Of a stretch of DNA of 64,000 bases, positions 17,214 to 25,008 are shown piece after piece; the first letter of the stretch is position 1; every line of letters starts with the position of its first letter. This stretch comes from Alteromonas indica. GTDB lineage: Bacteria; Pseudomonadota; Gammaproteobacteria; Enterobacterales; Alteromonadaceae. Where the stretch lies: the NCBI GenBank assembly GCA_003056425.1, contig PYVY01000002.1, positions 1 to 64,000 of the forward strand. The letters are read 5' to 3'. The position numbers and the translations under genes were made by a program. The notes under the pieces were generated by a model. That model worked only from the letters and a program-made list of their open reading frames with translations. It ran no database searches and was not told the origin of the DNA.

Positions 17214-19094
17214 ATGGCATATGATTTTGGTTCCCAGACCCTGGGTATTTCTAACCCCTTCAAAACCGAAGGTAAATTACGCACTGTAACTGGCGCGCTA
17301 TTGGTGGCCGGTGGCTTGTACCCCTTGTTAAAAGTGGCTGCCACCTTGCCTCAAAATGCGGTTCTGGCGTATACCTATGCTGTATTAGGTTTTATTCTGG
17401 TTGCCGCTGGCTTCACTCATTTGGGCAAAGGTATTTTTCAGCTGTTCCGCTATTTTGTAGGACGCTCGGTACCGGTATCGCTGGCATATAACCGTTCTCG
17501 TTCAGAGCAAGAGGCGGCCCAGGCCGAGCAAAAAGCCCTGCTGTATACTGATGATAGCCTGCACGCCATGTTAATGGGGCGCAAAAATACCACCTTTAAA
17601 GAACCCAAAGGGTGGGTAGCCCGGCTACTGCATTCTGTATTTCCCAACCTGACTTTTTTGCCTTACCCGCTGCGTAATATGGCGCAGGAACTGGGCAGCT
17701 TAGCCATCAGCCTGATCACTGCATTAATTTCTTTCGCTATTGTCTGGTTTGTCGTTTCTACCGGCCTGGCGGGCGAAAAAGCCCGGCTAGTGGCGTTACC
17801 ATTGCTGTCTGTAGTGCTGCTGGTATACCTTATTCGGTTATGGGCGGCGGCCGGTGCGGCTATGCAAACCCATACCAAAACCCAACTCGATAAAGCGTCG
17901 GGCATATCGGTAACCGCGGTGGTGGTGATGTCTATCCTGGTGCCAGTGTTTGCCGGGTTTGTCCTTGATAGCCTCATCCCTGTCTCAGTGGATGAGTTGT
18001 CTACAATGATGGCGTCTTATCAGGTTTTTAGTGCAGGCGCGAATTTTGGTCTACTCCTGCTGGCCCTGATTATTGTGGTAGCGGGCATCATGCCCTGTTT
18101 GATTCAGCGTATGAAAAATATCACCCCGCAAACCGAGGTGAGCGAATACCGTGAAAATTTACAGGAGTCGGTGCACCCAAATGAGATTTTCATCAACCTG
18201 GAAAACATAGTACTGGCTAACCGTCGCTACAAGGAGATCCCTAACCGGTTGTACCGAGAGCTGGACCCAGTATTAAAAGAACAAGCCGATGGCAAGGGTA
18301 GTTTCAACGGCGAGCTATTAATAGAAACCCAGCCAGTGTTAGCTGATAACGACCATTCCCCGACGAAAGCGAAGAAGCTGTTGCCCAGTGGGTTAGCCCA
18401 GATATGTGTACTGCTTGGCTTTGTTCTATTTTACCAACTGGGTATTGCTATTGCTGAAGGTATCAGCATGTTAAGCCAATCGACATCCGGTTTTGATAGC
18501 GGCCGTATTGACCAGACGCGCGCCCAAACGCTGATTGCCCAGGCTAGTGATATTCTGTTTTATCTGTTTGCCTGGCTTACTTTCAGTGCTGCCGGCCGGA
18601 TGTTAAATAATGCCTCGCACCTATTCTGGGGAGAATTAAATTTCGAGTCACTCTTAATGTACCTGAAAGCAGAAGGTACCTTTAACGAATCGCGCTTTTC
18701 TACCGGCATGTCTATTCACGACTCTACCCGGTCAGAAAATGTCTTGGTCAGAAGTTCTATTACGCCGTGGATCATTACCTCAAAAATACATAGCTCTATT
18801 TTTGCTACCAGTGGGGTAAGTAACCTGGAAACCCCGCGCTTTATTATGGGGATGAACAAAAACGACAGTGAACTGAAAGCCATTGTGGGGGAGATAAAAG
18901 ACTTCTTAAAGGCGCGCGAATCAATAGCCTCAATTACCAATGAAGCTGATTTACAAAGTGCCGGCGTTATCCATCAGGTCAATAGCCAGACCCGCGCCCA
19001 TGACAGTAATGCTACGCAGGATAAAATAACGCTTAAAGAGCAAGAAGAAGCCGCGGGTTACCTGCGTAACAATCCGGATACGTCATCGTCGTAA
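17214..19094 (+). CDS. Large membrane protein of unknown function
   Basis: 626 residues not recognised as a known family. Hydrophobic segments are seen near residues 25-45, 50-75, 155-185, 193-215, 235-260, 275-300, 405-425 and 440-465, giving about eight transmembrane helices. A cytoplasmic loop (residues 310-395) carries many charged residues, and the last 160 residues form a soluble tail ending in a Glu/Gln/Ser-rich stretch. The start ATG has AAGGACATT upstream. It is monocistronic, converging on the DUF1593 gene 44 bp away. No enzyme, transporter or channel motif was identified. Similar unknown proteins may be encoded near type IV secretion or pili genes elsewhere, but nothing of that kind is seen here. 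Confidence 0.7.
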   Translation: MAYDFGSQTLGISNPFKTEGKLRTVTGALLVAGGLYPLLKVAATLPQNAVLAYTYAVLGFILVAAGFTHLGKGIFQLFRYFVGRSVPVSLAYNRSRSEQEAAQAEQKALLYTDDSLHAMLMGRKNTTFKEPKGWVARLLHSVFPNLTFLPYPLRNMAQELGSLAISLITALISFAIVWFVVSTGLAGEKARLVALPLLSVVLLVYLIRLWAAAGAAMQTHTKTQLDKASGISVTAVVVMSILVPVFAGFVLDSLIPVSVDELSTMMASYQVFSAGANFGLLLLALIIVVAGIMPCLIQRMKNITPQTEVSEYRENLQESVHPNEIFINLENIVLANRRYKEIPNRLYRELDPVLKEQADGKGSFNGELLIETQPVLADNDHSPTKAKKLLPSGLAQICVLLGFVLFYQLGIAIAEGISMLSQSTSGFDSGRIDQTRAQTLIAQASDILFYLFAWLTFSAAGRMLNNASHLFWGELNFESLLMYLKAEGTFNESRFSTGMSIHDSTRSENVLVRSSITPWIITSKIHSSIFATSGVSNLETPRFIMGMNKNDSELKAIVGEIKDFLKARESIASITNEADLQSAGVIHQVNSQTRAHDSNATQDKITLKEQEEAAGYLRNNPDTSSS

Positions 19095-19137
19095 ACCGTG
19101 TGTAAGCCCTACGCTTTGGCGGTTTCGCAAGGTACGG

Positions 19138-20640
19138 CTAGGGCATGACGGTAACGATAACCCGGGCATAACGGGTTAAGGCTGGCGTGCCCCGATCCCG
19201 TACCGCTACAATAAAATGGAGTGTTTGCTGGCTGGTTACCGCCGGCGCTTTCACATTCACCCGGCTGATATTGGCCGCCCCGATATCTACCGGGTGATTG
19301 GGCAGGGTGCCTGGCTCTGCGTAATTAAACCAGTAATACTGCAGACTATCGCCATCCGGGTCACTACTGTCCCGGGCATCCAGCGCAAAATATTCCCCGC
19401 TTTTTACCTGCAACTGCGCCGCGTGCTTTAAGCCAGGTACTGGCGGATGATTTGCTTGCGCATATGGCATTATTGTCCAGTCCATGCGGGCCGCGAAGTC
19501 ATGTTGAAATGCGTCGCGCCAACGCCACAAGGTGGCACGAAAACCCTTAATGGCGTTGGTGTCCGGCACCAGACTACGGCCAAACTCAGCCGCGTTTAGC
19601 GGATACACGGTATCAATAGCGTTAGTCCATATGGCTCGCGGCTCCGGTAGCACAGGCACACCGCCGGTAAAGCCGTCTGGGGCAATATCACTTAGTTTTG
19701 GCTGATAATGTGTATAGCGTCCGCCCCAACCACCCCAGGCGGGCTGTTCAGGCCAGCTCAGTCCATTGGGAATTAAATTTAACCAGGCCGGAGTATCGCC
19801 TTCCATACCATAGGCCACATCGGGGTACAGTGCTCCCATCGGGCCATGATCCTGCTGAATATGTTGGCTAAGCCAGGCATTACTGATGGTAGTATTATCT
19901 ATACCTTCCACCACGGTATTAATACCTGTCCAGGTGGCGGCGTTGTAGCCACCCGGGCTAACAATATAGAACAGGTTGGCAAATTCGCTGCGTAGCCAAT
20001 GGCCGCTGTCGTCCTGGTCAGAAATTGTGTATACCCGCAGTTTACTAATGTAAGCCGCCAGGGTTTTCGCGGTAACCCTTGCCTGTAAATGCTGCAGAGC
20101 CTGGGCCAGGGTGTTGGCACCGCCCCACACGCTGATCCACAACGGTCGCTCATCGTCTTTTTCCAACGCCTCAATAATCAGCTTTGCCCCGTCCGACAAA
20201 GGTTGGTTGGCAAGCCCCTGCATCCCGTAGGCGGCAACGCCGGCAGCCACCCGTTCGTGTAAAAAGGCGGCGGCGGGGTAGCCTGCGGCGTGCTTTGTCA
20301 GGTTTGGTTGTACGGCGCCGTAGGCCTCAATAATCTGATGCATGGTTTCAGGGGCGATGCGGTCTTTCTGGTGCACCGAGGTAGTGGCAATCAGGCCTTC
20401 AATATCAATTTCATTGGCGTATAGCAGCAACCGAATCAGGGTTTGTGCATCGTCAGGGTCGGCTTCAATATCGCTTAATACTATTAATCTGGCCGCTGGC
20501 GGTGGCTGCATGCTAGGTTGGGCACTTACGAAGGCTGATAAAAGCATGCTAAGCAGCAGCGTTACTGCGCGCCATACTGGCCGGTAAAAAGGGAGTAATA
20601 AGGGGCATAACAAAGAGCGGGACAGGACAGCTATGGTCAT
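19138..20640 (-). CDS. Secreted DUF1593 (Sde182-like) protein
   Basis: 500-residue exported protein with an N-terminal signal peptide (hydrophobic residues about 20-40). Residues about 50-330 form a nucleoside-hydrolase-like domain with the metal-binding signature SDIEADPDDAQTLIRLLLY, typical of the family described as cellulose-binding Sde182. Residues about 400-500 form the beta-rich C-terminal domain with SSDPDGDSLQYYW. Family members occur in marine polysaccharide degraders; the enzyme activity is not established for this protein. It stands alone on the minus strand beside a convergent membrane-protein gene. Carbohydrate-related function is inferred from the family. Confidence 0.8.
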   Translation of the reverse strand: MTIAVLSRSLLCPLLLPFYRPVWRAVTLLLSMLLSAFVSAQPSMQPPPAARLIVLSDIEADPDDAQTLIRLLLYANEIDIEGLIATTSVHQKDRIAPETMHQIIEAYGAVQPNLTKHAAGYPAAAFLHERVAAGVAAYGMQGLANQPLSDGAKLIIEALEKDDERPLWISVWGGANTLAQALQHLQARVTAKTLAAYISKLRVYTISDQDDSGHWLRSEFANLFYIVSPGGYNAATWTGINTVVEGIDNTTISNAWLSQHIQQDHGPMGALYPDVAYGMEGDTPAWLNLIPNGLSWPEQPAWGGWGGRYTHYQPKLSDIAPDGFTGGVPVLPEPRAIWTNAIDTVYPLNAAEFGRSLVPDTNAIKGFRATLWRWRDAFQHDFAARMDWTIMPYAQANHPPVPGLKHAAQLQVKSGEYFALDARDSSDPDGDSLQYYWFNYAEPGTLPNHPVDIGAANISRVNVKAPAVTSQQTLHFIVAVRDRGTPALTRYARVIVTVMP

Positions 20641-20764
20641 ATTCAGGTCTCGTAATGATACGTATTTGATCAGGTCTTAACTGGCTATGTAAACACAAGG
20701 CGTGGCCGCCCAGCCGTTACTATTTATGGATTTGCTTTAATCAAAATTAACCTACAAATAAACG

Positions 20765-22006
20765 CTATGTGCTGGACCGCGAAGCTCGCCAATATCGGTG
20801 GCCGGCAAACAGGACCGCAATGGCGGTAAAGCCGTAAAGCAAAAGTAAAGTGGGAACAAAGATACTTAAGCCCAGGCAACTCAATAACCCCAGCACACTT
20901 ACCCAACGCGGTATAAAGCGCTGCCCTAGGGGGACTTTGAGCGCTGCCAGATTGGTTATGCTGTAGTAAACCAAAACCGTGAAAGCGCTTAGCGTCCAGG
21001 CCTGTTTAACATCAGTCAATAACACAATAACTACCATTATCAGGCACGCTACCCAGCTCGCCACGGGGGCACTATTGGCGCTGGCGTTAAGCCTGGCCGT
21101 GGCGGCCGGTAAATCGGCACGTCGACCCATCGCCAGGATCACCCGAGACACACCCAATACCAGGTTCAGCACCACACTGATCATGGCAGCTACAGCGCAC
21201 ACCGCGACCAGGGTGCCGATTGCCGGGGCATTTACCGCCTGCGCCAAATTAAACCGGGCCGCGTCTATTTGCTGGGGTGGGATCAGCTGCATCAGGGCAT
21301 AACCTACCAACATATAAATCAGTGCCGTCACCGCCAGGGTAATGACTATGGCTTGTGGAATAGTGCGGTTGGGCTGTTTAACTTCTTCGCCCATGGTGGC
21401 AATGCGGCCGTAACCGGTGAAGGCGACAAACATAAGAGCAGCAGCTTCGATCACCGTGGAGGAGTTCAGTACCACTGGGGTAGCAGTACGGTCGGTGGTG
21501 GTAAGCCCCCACACAACAAACCCTGCAAGCCCGGCGAGGCTGATAGTCACCAACAGGGCATTGATAATATTGGAGCGCCGTACGCCCTGTAAAATAATAG
21601 CGGTGATGCCAATAAGCAATAAACATCCCGTTACTTTTGCGACTATTGGTCCGGCTCCCAGCCAGTTCGCTATGGCCCAGCCAACCGCCGCGGCGGCCGT
21701 AGCAGCAGAGGCTGATTTTGCCAGCACAAACAAGCTGCCAGCCACAAACCCGGCGGACGGCGACAAATAATGATAGCCATATTCATAGGTCCCGCCGCTG
21801 ACCGGGTGGCTGGCGGCTAACTGAGCAGCACTTAAGCCATTAAACAGGGCTGTCATAGCTGCCATGGCAATGGCGGTAAGCAGGCCTCCCGCTGCCAGTT
21901 GATAACTCAGGCCGATACTGACGTACACGCCGGTACCAAGTATAGAGCCCAGCCCGATAACCAGCGCGCCAGGTAAGCCCACAGTTTGCAGCAAACGGGT
22001 ATTCAT
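20765..22006 (-). CDS. APC-superfamily amino-acid permease
   Basis: 413-residue inner-membrane transporter with about 12 hydrophobic helices. Helix 1 has the family motif GLGSILGTGVYVSIG, whose Gly-rich break binds the substrate backbone in APC transporters; HPVSGGTYEYGYHYLSP follows helix 2. Length is typical of compact APC permeases. The divergent PadR regulator gene begins 166 bp away and an inverted repeat lies in between, suggesting local control. An exact TATAAT is found on the minus strand at 22072-22077. Substrate cannot be inferred; amino acid or polyamine is likely. Confidence 0.85.
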   Translation of the reverse strand: MNTRLLQTVGLPGALVIGLGSILGTGVYVSIGLSYQLAAGGLLTAIAMAAMTALFNGLSAAQLAASHPVSGGTYEYGYHYLSPSAGFVAGSLFVLAKSASAATAAAAVGWAIANWLGAGPIVAKVTGCLLLIGITAIILQGVRRSNIINALLVTISLAGLAGFVVWGLTTTDRTATPVVLNSSTVIEAAALMFVAFTGYGRIATMGEEVKQPNRTIPQAIVITLAVTALIYMLVGYALMQLIPPQQIDAARFNLAQAVNAPAIGTLVAVCAVAAMISVVLNLVLGVSRVILAMGRRADLPAATARLNASANSAPVASWVACLIMVVIVLLTDVKQAWTLSAFTVLVYYSITNLAALKVPLGQRFIPRWVSVLGLLSCLGLSIFVPTLLLLYGFTAIAVLFAGHRYWRASRSST

Positions 22007-22105
22007 AAACGAGCATAACCTTATAAATGTAGCGTGTGCTAAGCCACCCCACGCTAGCGTAGAATAGATAGATTATATAATATTAAGCGCCAATATCCAT
22101 TCCCA

Positions 22106-22122
22106 ATATCGGTTTTCGATAT
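22106..22122. promoter_or_regulatory. Inverted repeat ATATCG-N5-CGATAT, likely PadR operator
   Basis: Perfect 6-bp arms around GTTTT, in the divergent promoter region between the permease and PadR genes, 50 bp before the padR start. A related half-site CAATATCC precedes it at 22091. Autorepression by PadR-family regulators is common; the match to this protein is inferred. Confidence 0.5.
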
Positions 22123-22172
22123 CTGGTGTGGGTAAGGTTTAGCGAAAGGTCCGCAGGGACTTCAGGTGACTT

Positions 22173-22472
22173 ATGAAAGACAAAGAATTATACGCGGGGC
22201 TGATTCGCCTGCACATTTTGCATCATGCGGCACACGAAGCGATTTATGGCGCCGGGATGATGGAAGAGCTGGCTCGGCATGGTTATAAAATAAGCCCTGG
22301 TACCTTGTACCCGTTGTTACATCGGCTGCAAAAAAAGGGCTATTTGTGTTGCGAGCAACGCGAGGTCGCCGGCAAAATACGCAAATACTATCGCTGTACC
22401 GACGCGGGGCATACGGCGCTCATCGAGGCGAAAGAGAAGGTCAAAGAGCTGTTTGGTGAATTGTTCGCCTGA
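22173..22472 (+). CDS. PadR-family transcriptional regulator
   Basis: 99-residue winged-helix repressor of the short PadR type. The domain covers almost the whole protein: helices around AGLIRLHILHHA and AIYGAGMMEELARHG, the recognition segment ISPGTLYPLLHRLQKKGYL and the wing REVAGKIRKYYRCTDAG. No C-terminal dimer-type extension beyond a short helix. A ribosome site is poor (CAGGTGACTT). It is divergent from the amino-acid permease gene, its most likely target. The inducing ligand is unknown. Confidence 0.9.
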   Translation: MKDKELYAGLIRLHILHHAAHEAIYGAGMMEELARHGYKISPGTLYPLLHRLQKKGYLCCEQREVAGKIRKYYRCTDAGHTALIEAKEKVKELFGELFA

Positions 22473-22800
22473 CCGCAGGGCCTATTTGTCATAGATATGG
22501 GTATAACGCATTGCAGGTGCCGGCAGCTGCGCGCCGACAATATCCACGCAGTATATCAATACCGGGTGGCGCGGCAATGCAGCGTGGGGTGCCGCAGAAG
22601 CCTAGCGTGGACAGTGGGCCTGGAAACACGTGAGCGCAAAGTACACAAAGCCTGCAGAGTAAGCCTGGTACGCCGGGCACAACAAATAGCGCCGATATTA
22701 CCTGCCGCGCTGATACCCTGATATGGCAGCGTTAAAGCAGGTAGCAATAGCCGCCTGTTTCAGTATGGCCTGTTAATGTACCTCCAGTAATACTATCGCG

Positions 22801-22828
22801 GCCTTTTTTTGCCTTTTTCTGCCTTTTT
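22801..22828. repeat. Phased T-tracts, 10-bp period, GCCTTTTT x 3
   Basis: GCCTTTTT begins at 22801, 22811 and 22821. T-tracts repeated once per helical turn are known to bend DNA. They lie about 150 bp upstream of the kinase gene in a 480-bp stretch with no gene. Confidence 0.65.
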
Positions 22829-22954
22829 GGTGGGATAGTTGGCACGGCTGGTTAGCTCACTTTTTTTGTGTACGGGTAAATAAATTGCCATAAAAGTTGC
22901 CAGAACCCAAAAACACCGTCTACGTTATAAATTGTATTAGCGTACTGCTGGCCG

Positions 22955-24496
22955 ATGGGCCGCCAGCTTGGAGTAGAATCTCAAATGGCCAGGGCAATCA
23001 CGGATGGCGTACTCTCCACTGTTCTGGCAACAGTGATCGATGGATTTATTATTATCGATCAACACGGCACAATCGTGTCGTTTAACCCAGCTGCAGAGCG
23101 TATTTTTGGCTATAGCGAACAGGAGGTCGTGGGCCAAAAAATAAACCTGCTAATGCCTGAACCCTACCATACCCACCACCATCAATATCTTACGAACTAC
23201 CTGACCACCGGCGATAAAAAAATTATCGGCCAAGGACGAGAAATTGAAGCCCGCCGCAAAGATGGCAATACGTTTCCGATGGAAGCGTCAGTTAATGAAA
23301 TGGTACTTGAAGACCAGCGCTATTTTTTAGGCACCATCAAAGATATCAGTGAAAGAAAAGCCCGTGAAGCCGCGTTAAAAACCTCTTTAAAATATGTCGA
23401 TACCTTGATGAATACGGTGTTAGACGGGCTGGTCACTATGACCGAAAGTGGCGTGATACGCAGTTTTAACTATGCTGCTCAGCAAATGTTTGGCTACCAC
23501 GAGCACGAAGTTATCGGGCTAAAAATCAATGCGCTGATGCCTGAACCTTATCGCTCACGCCGTGCTGAGTACTTACAGCACTATCTACACCAAAGCGCGG
23601 AGCCAGTGGTAGGCAAAGGCCGCGAAATTATGGCGCAACGTAAAAACGGGGAAATCTTTGCTATGGAGGTTGGGGTAAATGACATGGTATTTGAACATGA
23701 GCGGATACTGGTCAGTACTATTCGCGATATTTCCCAGCGCAAGCAAGCCGAAGACGCCATCCAGAGTTTTGTTAAAAAGCTGCAAATCAGTAACGAAGAG
23801 TTAGATCAGTTTGCCTATATCGCTTCCCACGATTTAAAAGAGCCGTTGCGCGGGCTAGCAAACAATGCGCTTTTCTTACATGAAGACTTTGCTGAACTGC
23901 TGGGTGAAGCTGGCACGCGGCGCATTATGCGTATGCGATTTTTATGCGAGCGAATGGAAAAACTGGTAGATACGCTGCTGTATTATTCACGCCTGGGCCG
24001 CCAGGCGCTAGCCGTAGAGGCCACCGCGCTGGACCCTATGATAGACAGCATTCTGGCGATGTTTGAAACCGAAGCCATAGACGGCACCATTACCTTTTTG
24101 CGGCCACAGATAATGCCTACGATTGTGTGTGATGTACCACGCACCAATGAGTTATTCAGAAATCTTATCTCTAACGCACTGAAGTACAACAACAAAGCCC
24201 ATAAAACTGTGGAAATCGGGGTATGCGAAACATTATGCCCGGCCACGGGTAAAGCAGAACCGCAAACCTTTTATGTTAAAGACAACGGTATGGGCATCAG
24301 CGCCGAATTCCACACAGATATTTTCCGTATATTTAAACGCTTGAACGAAGAAGATGACACCATGCGGGGCACCGGCGTGGGCTTGACCTTTGTCAAAAAA
24401 ATCGTCGAGCGCCACGGTGGTGCTATCTGGCTGAATTCTACGCTCGGTGAAGGCACCTGTTTTTACTTTACCCTGAAAATGGAGCATCAGACATGA
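22955..24496 (+). CDS. PAS-PAS sensor histidine kinase, FixL-like first PAS
   Basis: 513-residue soluble sensor kinase without transmembrane helices. PAS 1 covers about residues 18-135 and PAS 2 about 145-262; both have the FixL-type block LMPEPY...GREI...RK(D/N)G. In PAS 1, H75 and R95 align with the heme-binding His200 and the O2-contacting Arg220 of Bradyrhizobium FixL, at the same spacing of 20; in PAS 2, R203 replaces the His while R223 is kept. HisKA has SHDLKEPLRG (phospho-His292), followed by a HATPase_c domain with N and G boxes (NLISNALKYNN; GTGVGLTFVKKIV). The start is uncertain: ATG 22985 has GGAG 11 bp upstream and would remove ten residues. It overlaps the next gene by 4 bp (ATGA). 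Confidence 0.9.
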   Translation: MGRQLGVESQMARAITDGVLSTVLATVIDGFIIIDQHGTIVSFNPAAERIFGYSEQEVVGQKINLLMPEPYHTHHHQYLTNYLTTGDKKIIGQGREIEARRKDGNTFPMEASVNEMVLEDQRYFLGTIKDISERKAREAALKTSLKYVDTLMNTVLDGLVTMTESGVIRSFNYAAQQMFGYHEHEVIGLKINALMPEPYRSRRAEYLQHYLHQSAEPVVGKGREIMAQRKNGEIFAMEVGVNDMVFEHERILVSTIRDISQRKQAEDAIQSFVKKLQISNEELDQFAYIASHDLKEPLRGLANNALFLHEDFAELLGEAGTRRIMRMRFLCERMEKLVDTLLYYSRLGRQALAVEATALDPMIDSILAMFETEAIDGTITFLRPQIMPTIVCDVPRTNELFRNLISNALKYNNKAHKTVEIGVCETLCPATGKAEPQTFYVKDNGMGISAEFHTDIFRIFKRLNEEDDTMRGTGVGLTFVKKIVERHGGAIWLNSTLGEGTCFYFTLKMEHQT

Positions 24497-25008
24497 GTAA
24501 ACCGCTGGGGGTTATTTTGCTGGTGGATGATAACCCCGACGATTACGAAGCAACCTATCGCAGCATGCAAAAAAATCAGCTGAATAATCCAGTGCAGTGG
24601 TGCCAGTCGGGACACGACGCTAAAGATTATTTACTCGGCGAGGGCAAGTACGCCAGGTTAGTAGCGACAGCCGACGGAGGTAGCCTGGCGGCGCCTCAAC
24701 CTGCCACCGGCCTGATACCGCCACCCACGTTAATTCTGCTTGATTTGAATTTACCCGGCATGGATGGCCGGGCGCTATTGCGCCTGATCAAACAACATGA
24801 CCGCTTACGCAGTATTCCGGTTATTGTATTGTCTACTTCCAATGATGCCCGGGACGTGCAGGAATGCTATGCATTGGGCGCCAGTACCTTTATACATAAG
24901 CCGGTCAACTTTGAAGCGCTCAACACGGCAATACGCGCAATGAAGGCATACTGGTTTGGGGTAGCGCTATTACCCGCAACGGCAGAGGTGCATAATGCGC
25001 GCGCGTAG
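24493..25008 (+). CDS. Rcp1-like single-domain response regulator
   Basis: 171-residue free receiver domain of the Rcp1 type, the partner of bacteriophytochrome-like kinases with the SHDLKEP box. The acidic pocket is DDNPDD (residues 12-17), the phospho-acceptor is D84 in LLDLNLPG, the switch Ser is in VLSTSNDA, and the Lys is in FIHKPVNF. A longer insertion than usual (residues about 55-78) separates strand 2 from the phospho-Asp strand. There is no output domain, so it acts as a phosphate carrier or protein partner. It overlaps the upstream kinase stop by 4 bp and the downstream gene by 14 bp, so translational coupling in one operon is clear. Confidence 0.9.
   Translation: MSKPLGVILLVDDNPDDYEATYRSMQKNQLNNPVQWCQSGHDAKDYLLGEGKYARLVATADGGSLAAPQPATGLIPPPTLILLDLNLPGMDGRALLRLIKQHDRLRSIPVIVLSTSNDARDVQECYALGASTFIHKPVNFEALNTAIRAMKAYWFGVALLPATAEVHNARA

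Noticed and set aside
24493..25008. Bacteriophytochrome partner in a light-sensing system
   Set aside because: The Rcp1-type receiver fits, but no GAF-PHY chromophore-binding domain is present in the kinases; the PAS domains look heme-like instead.
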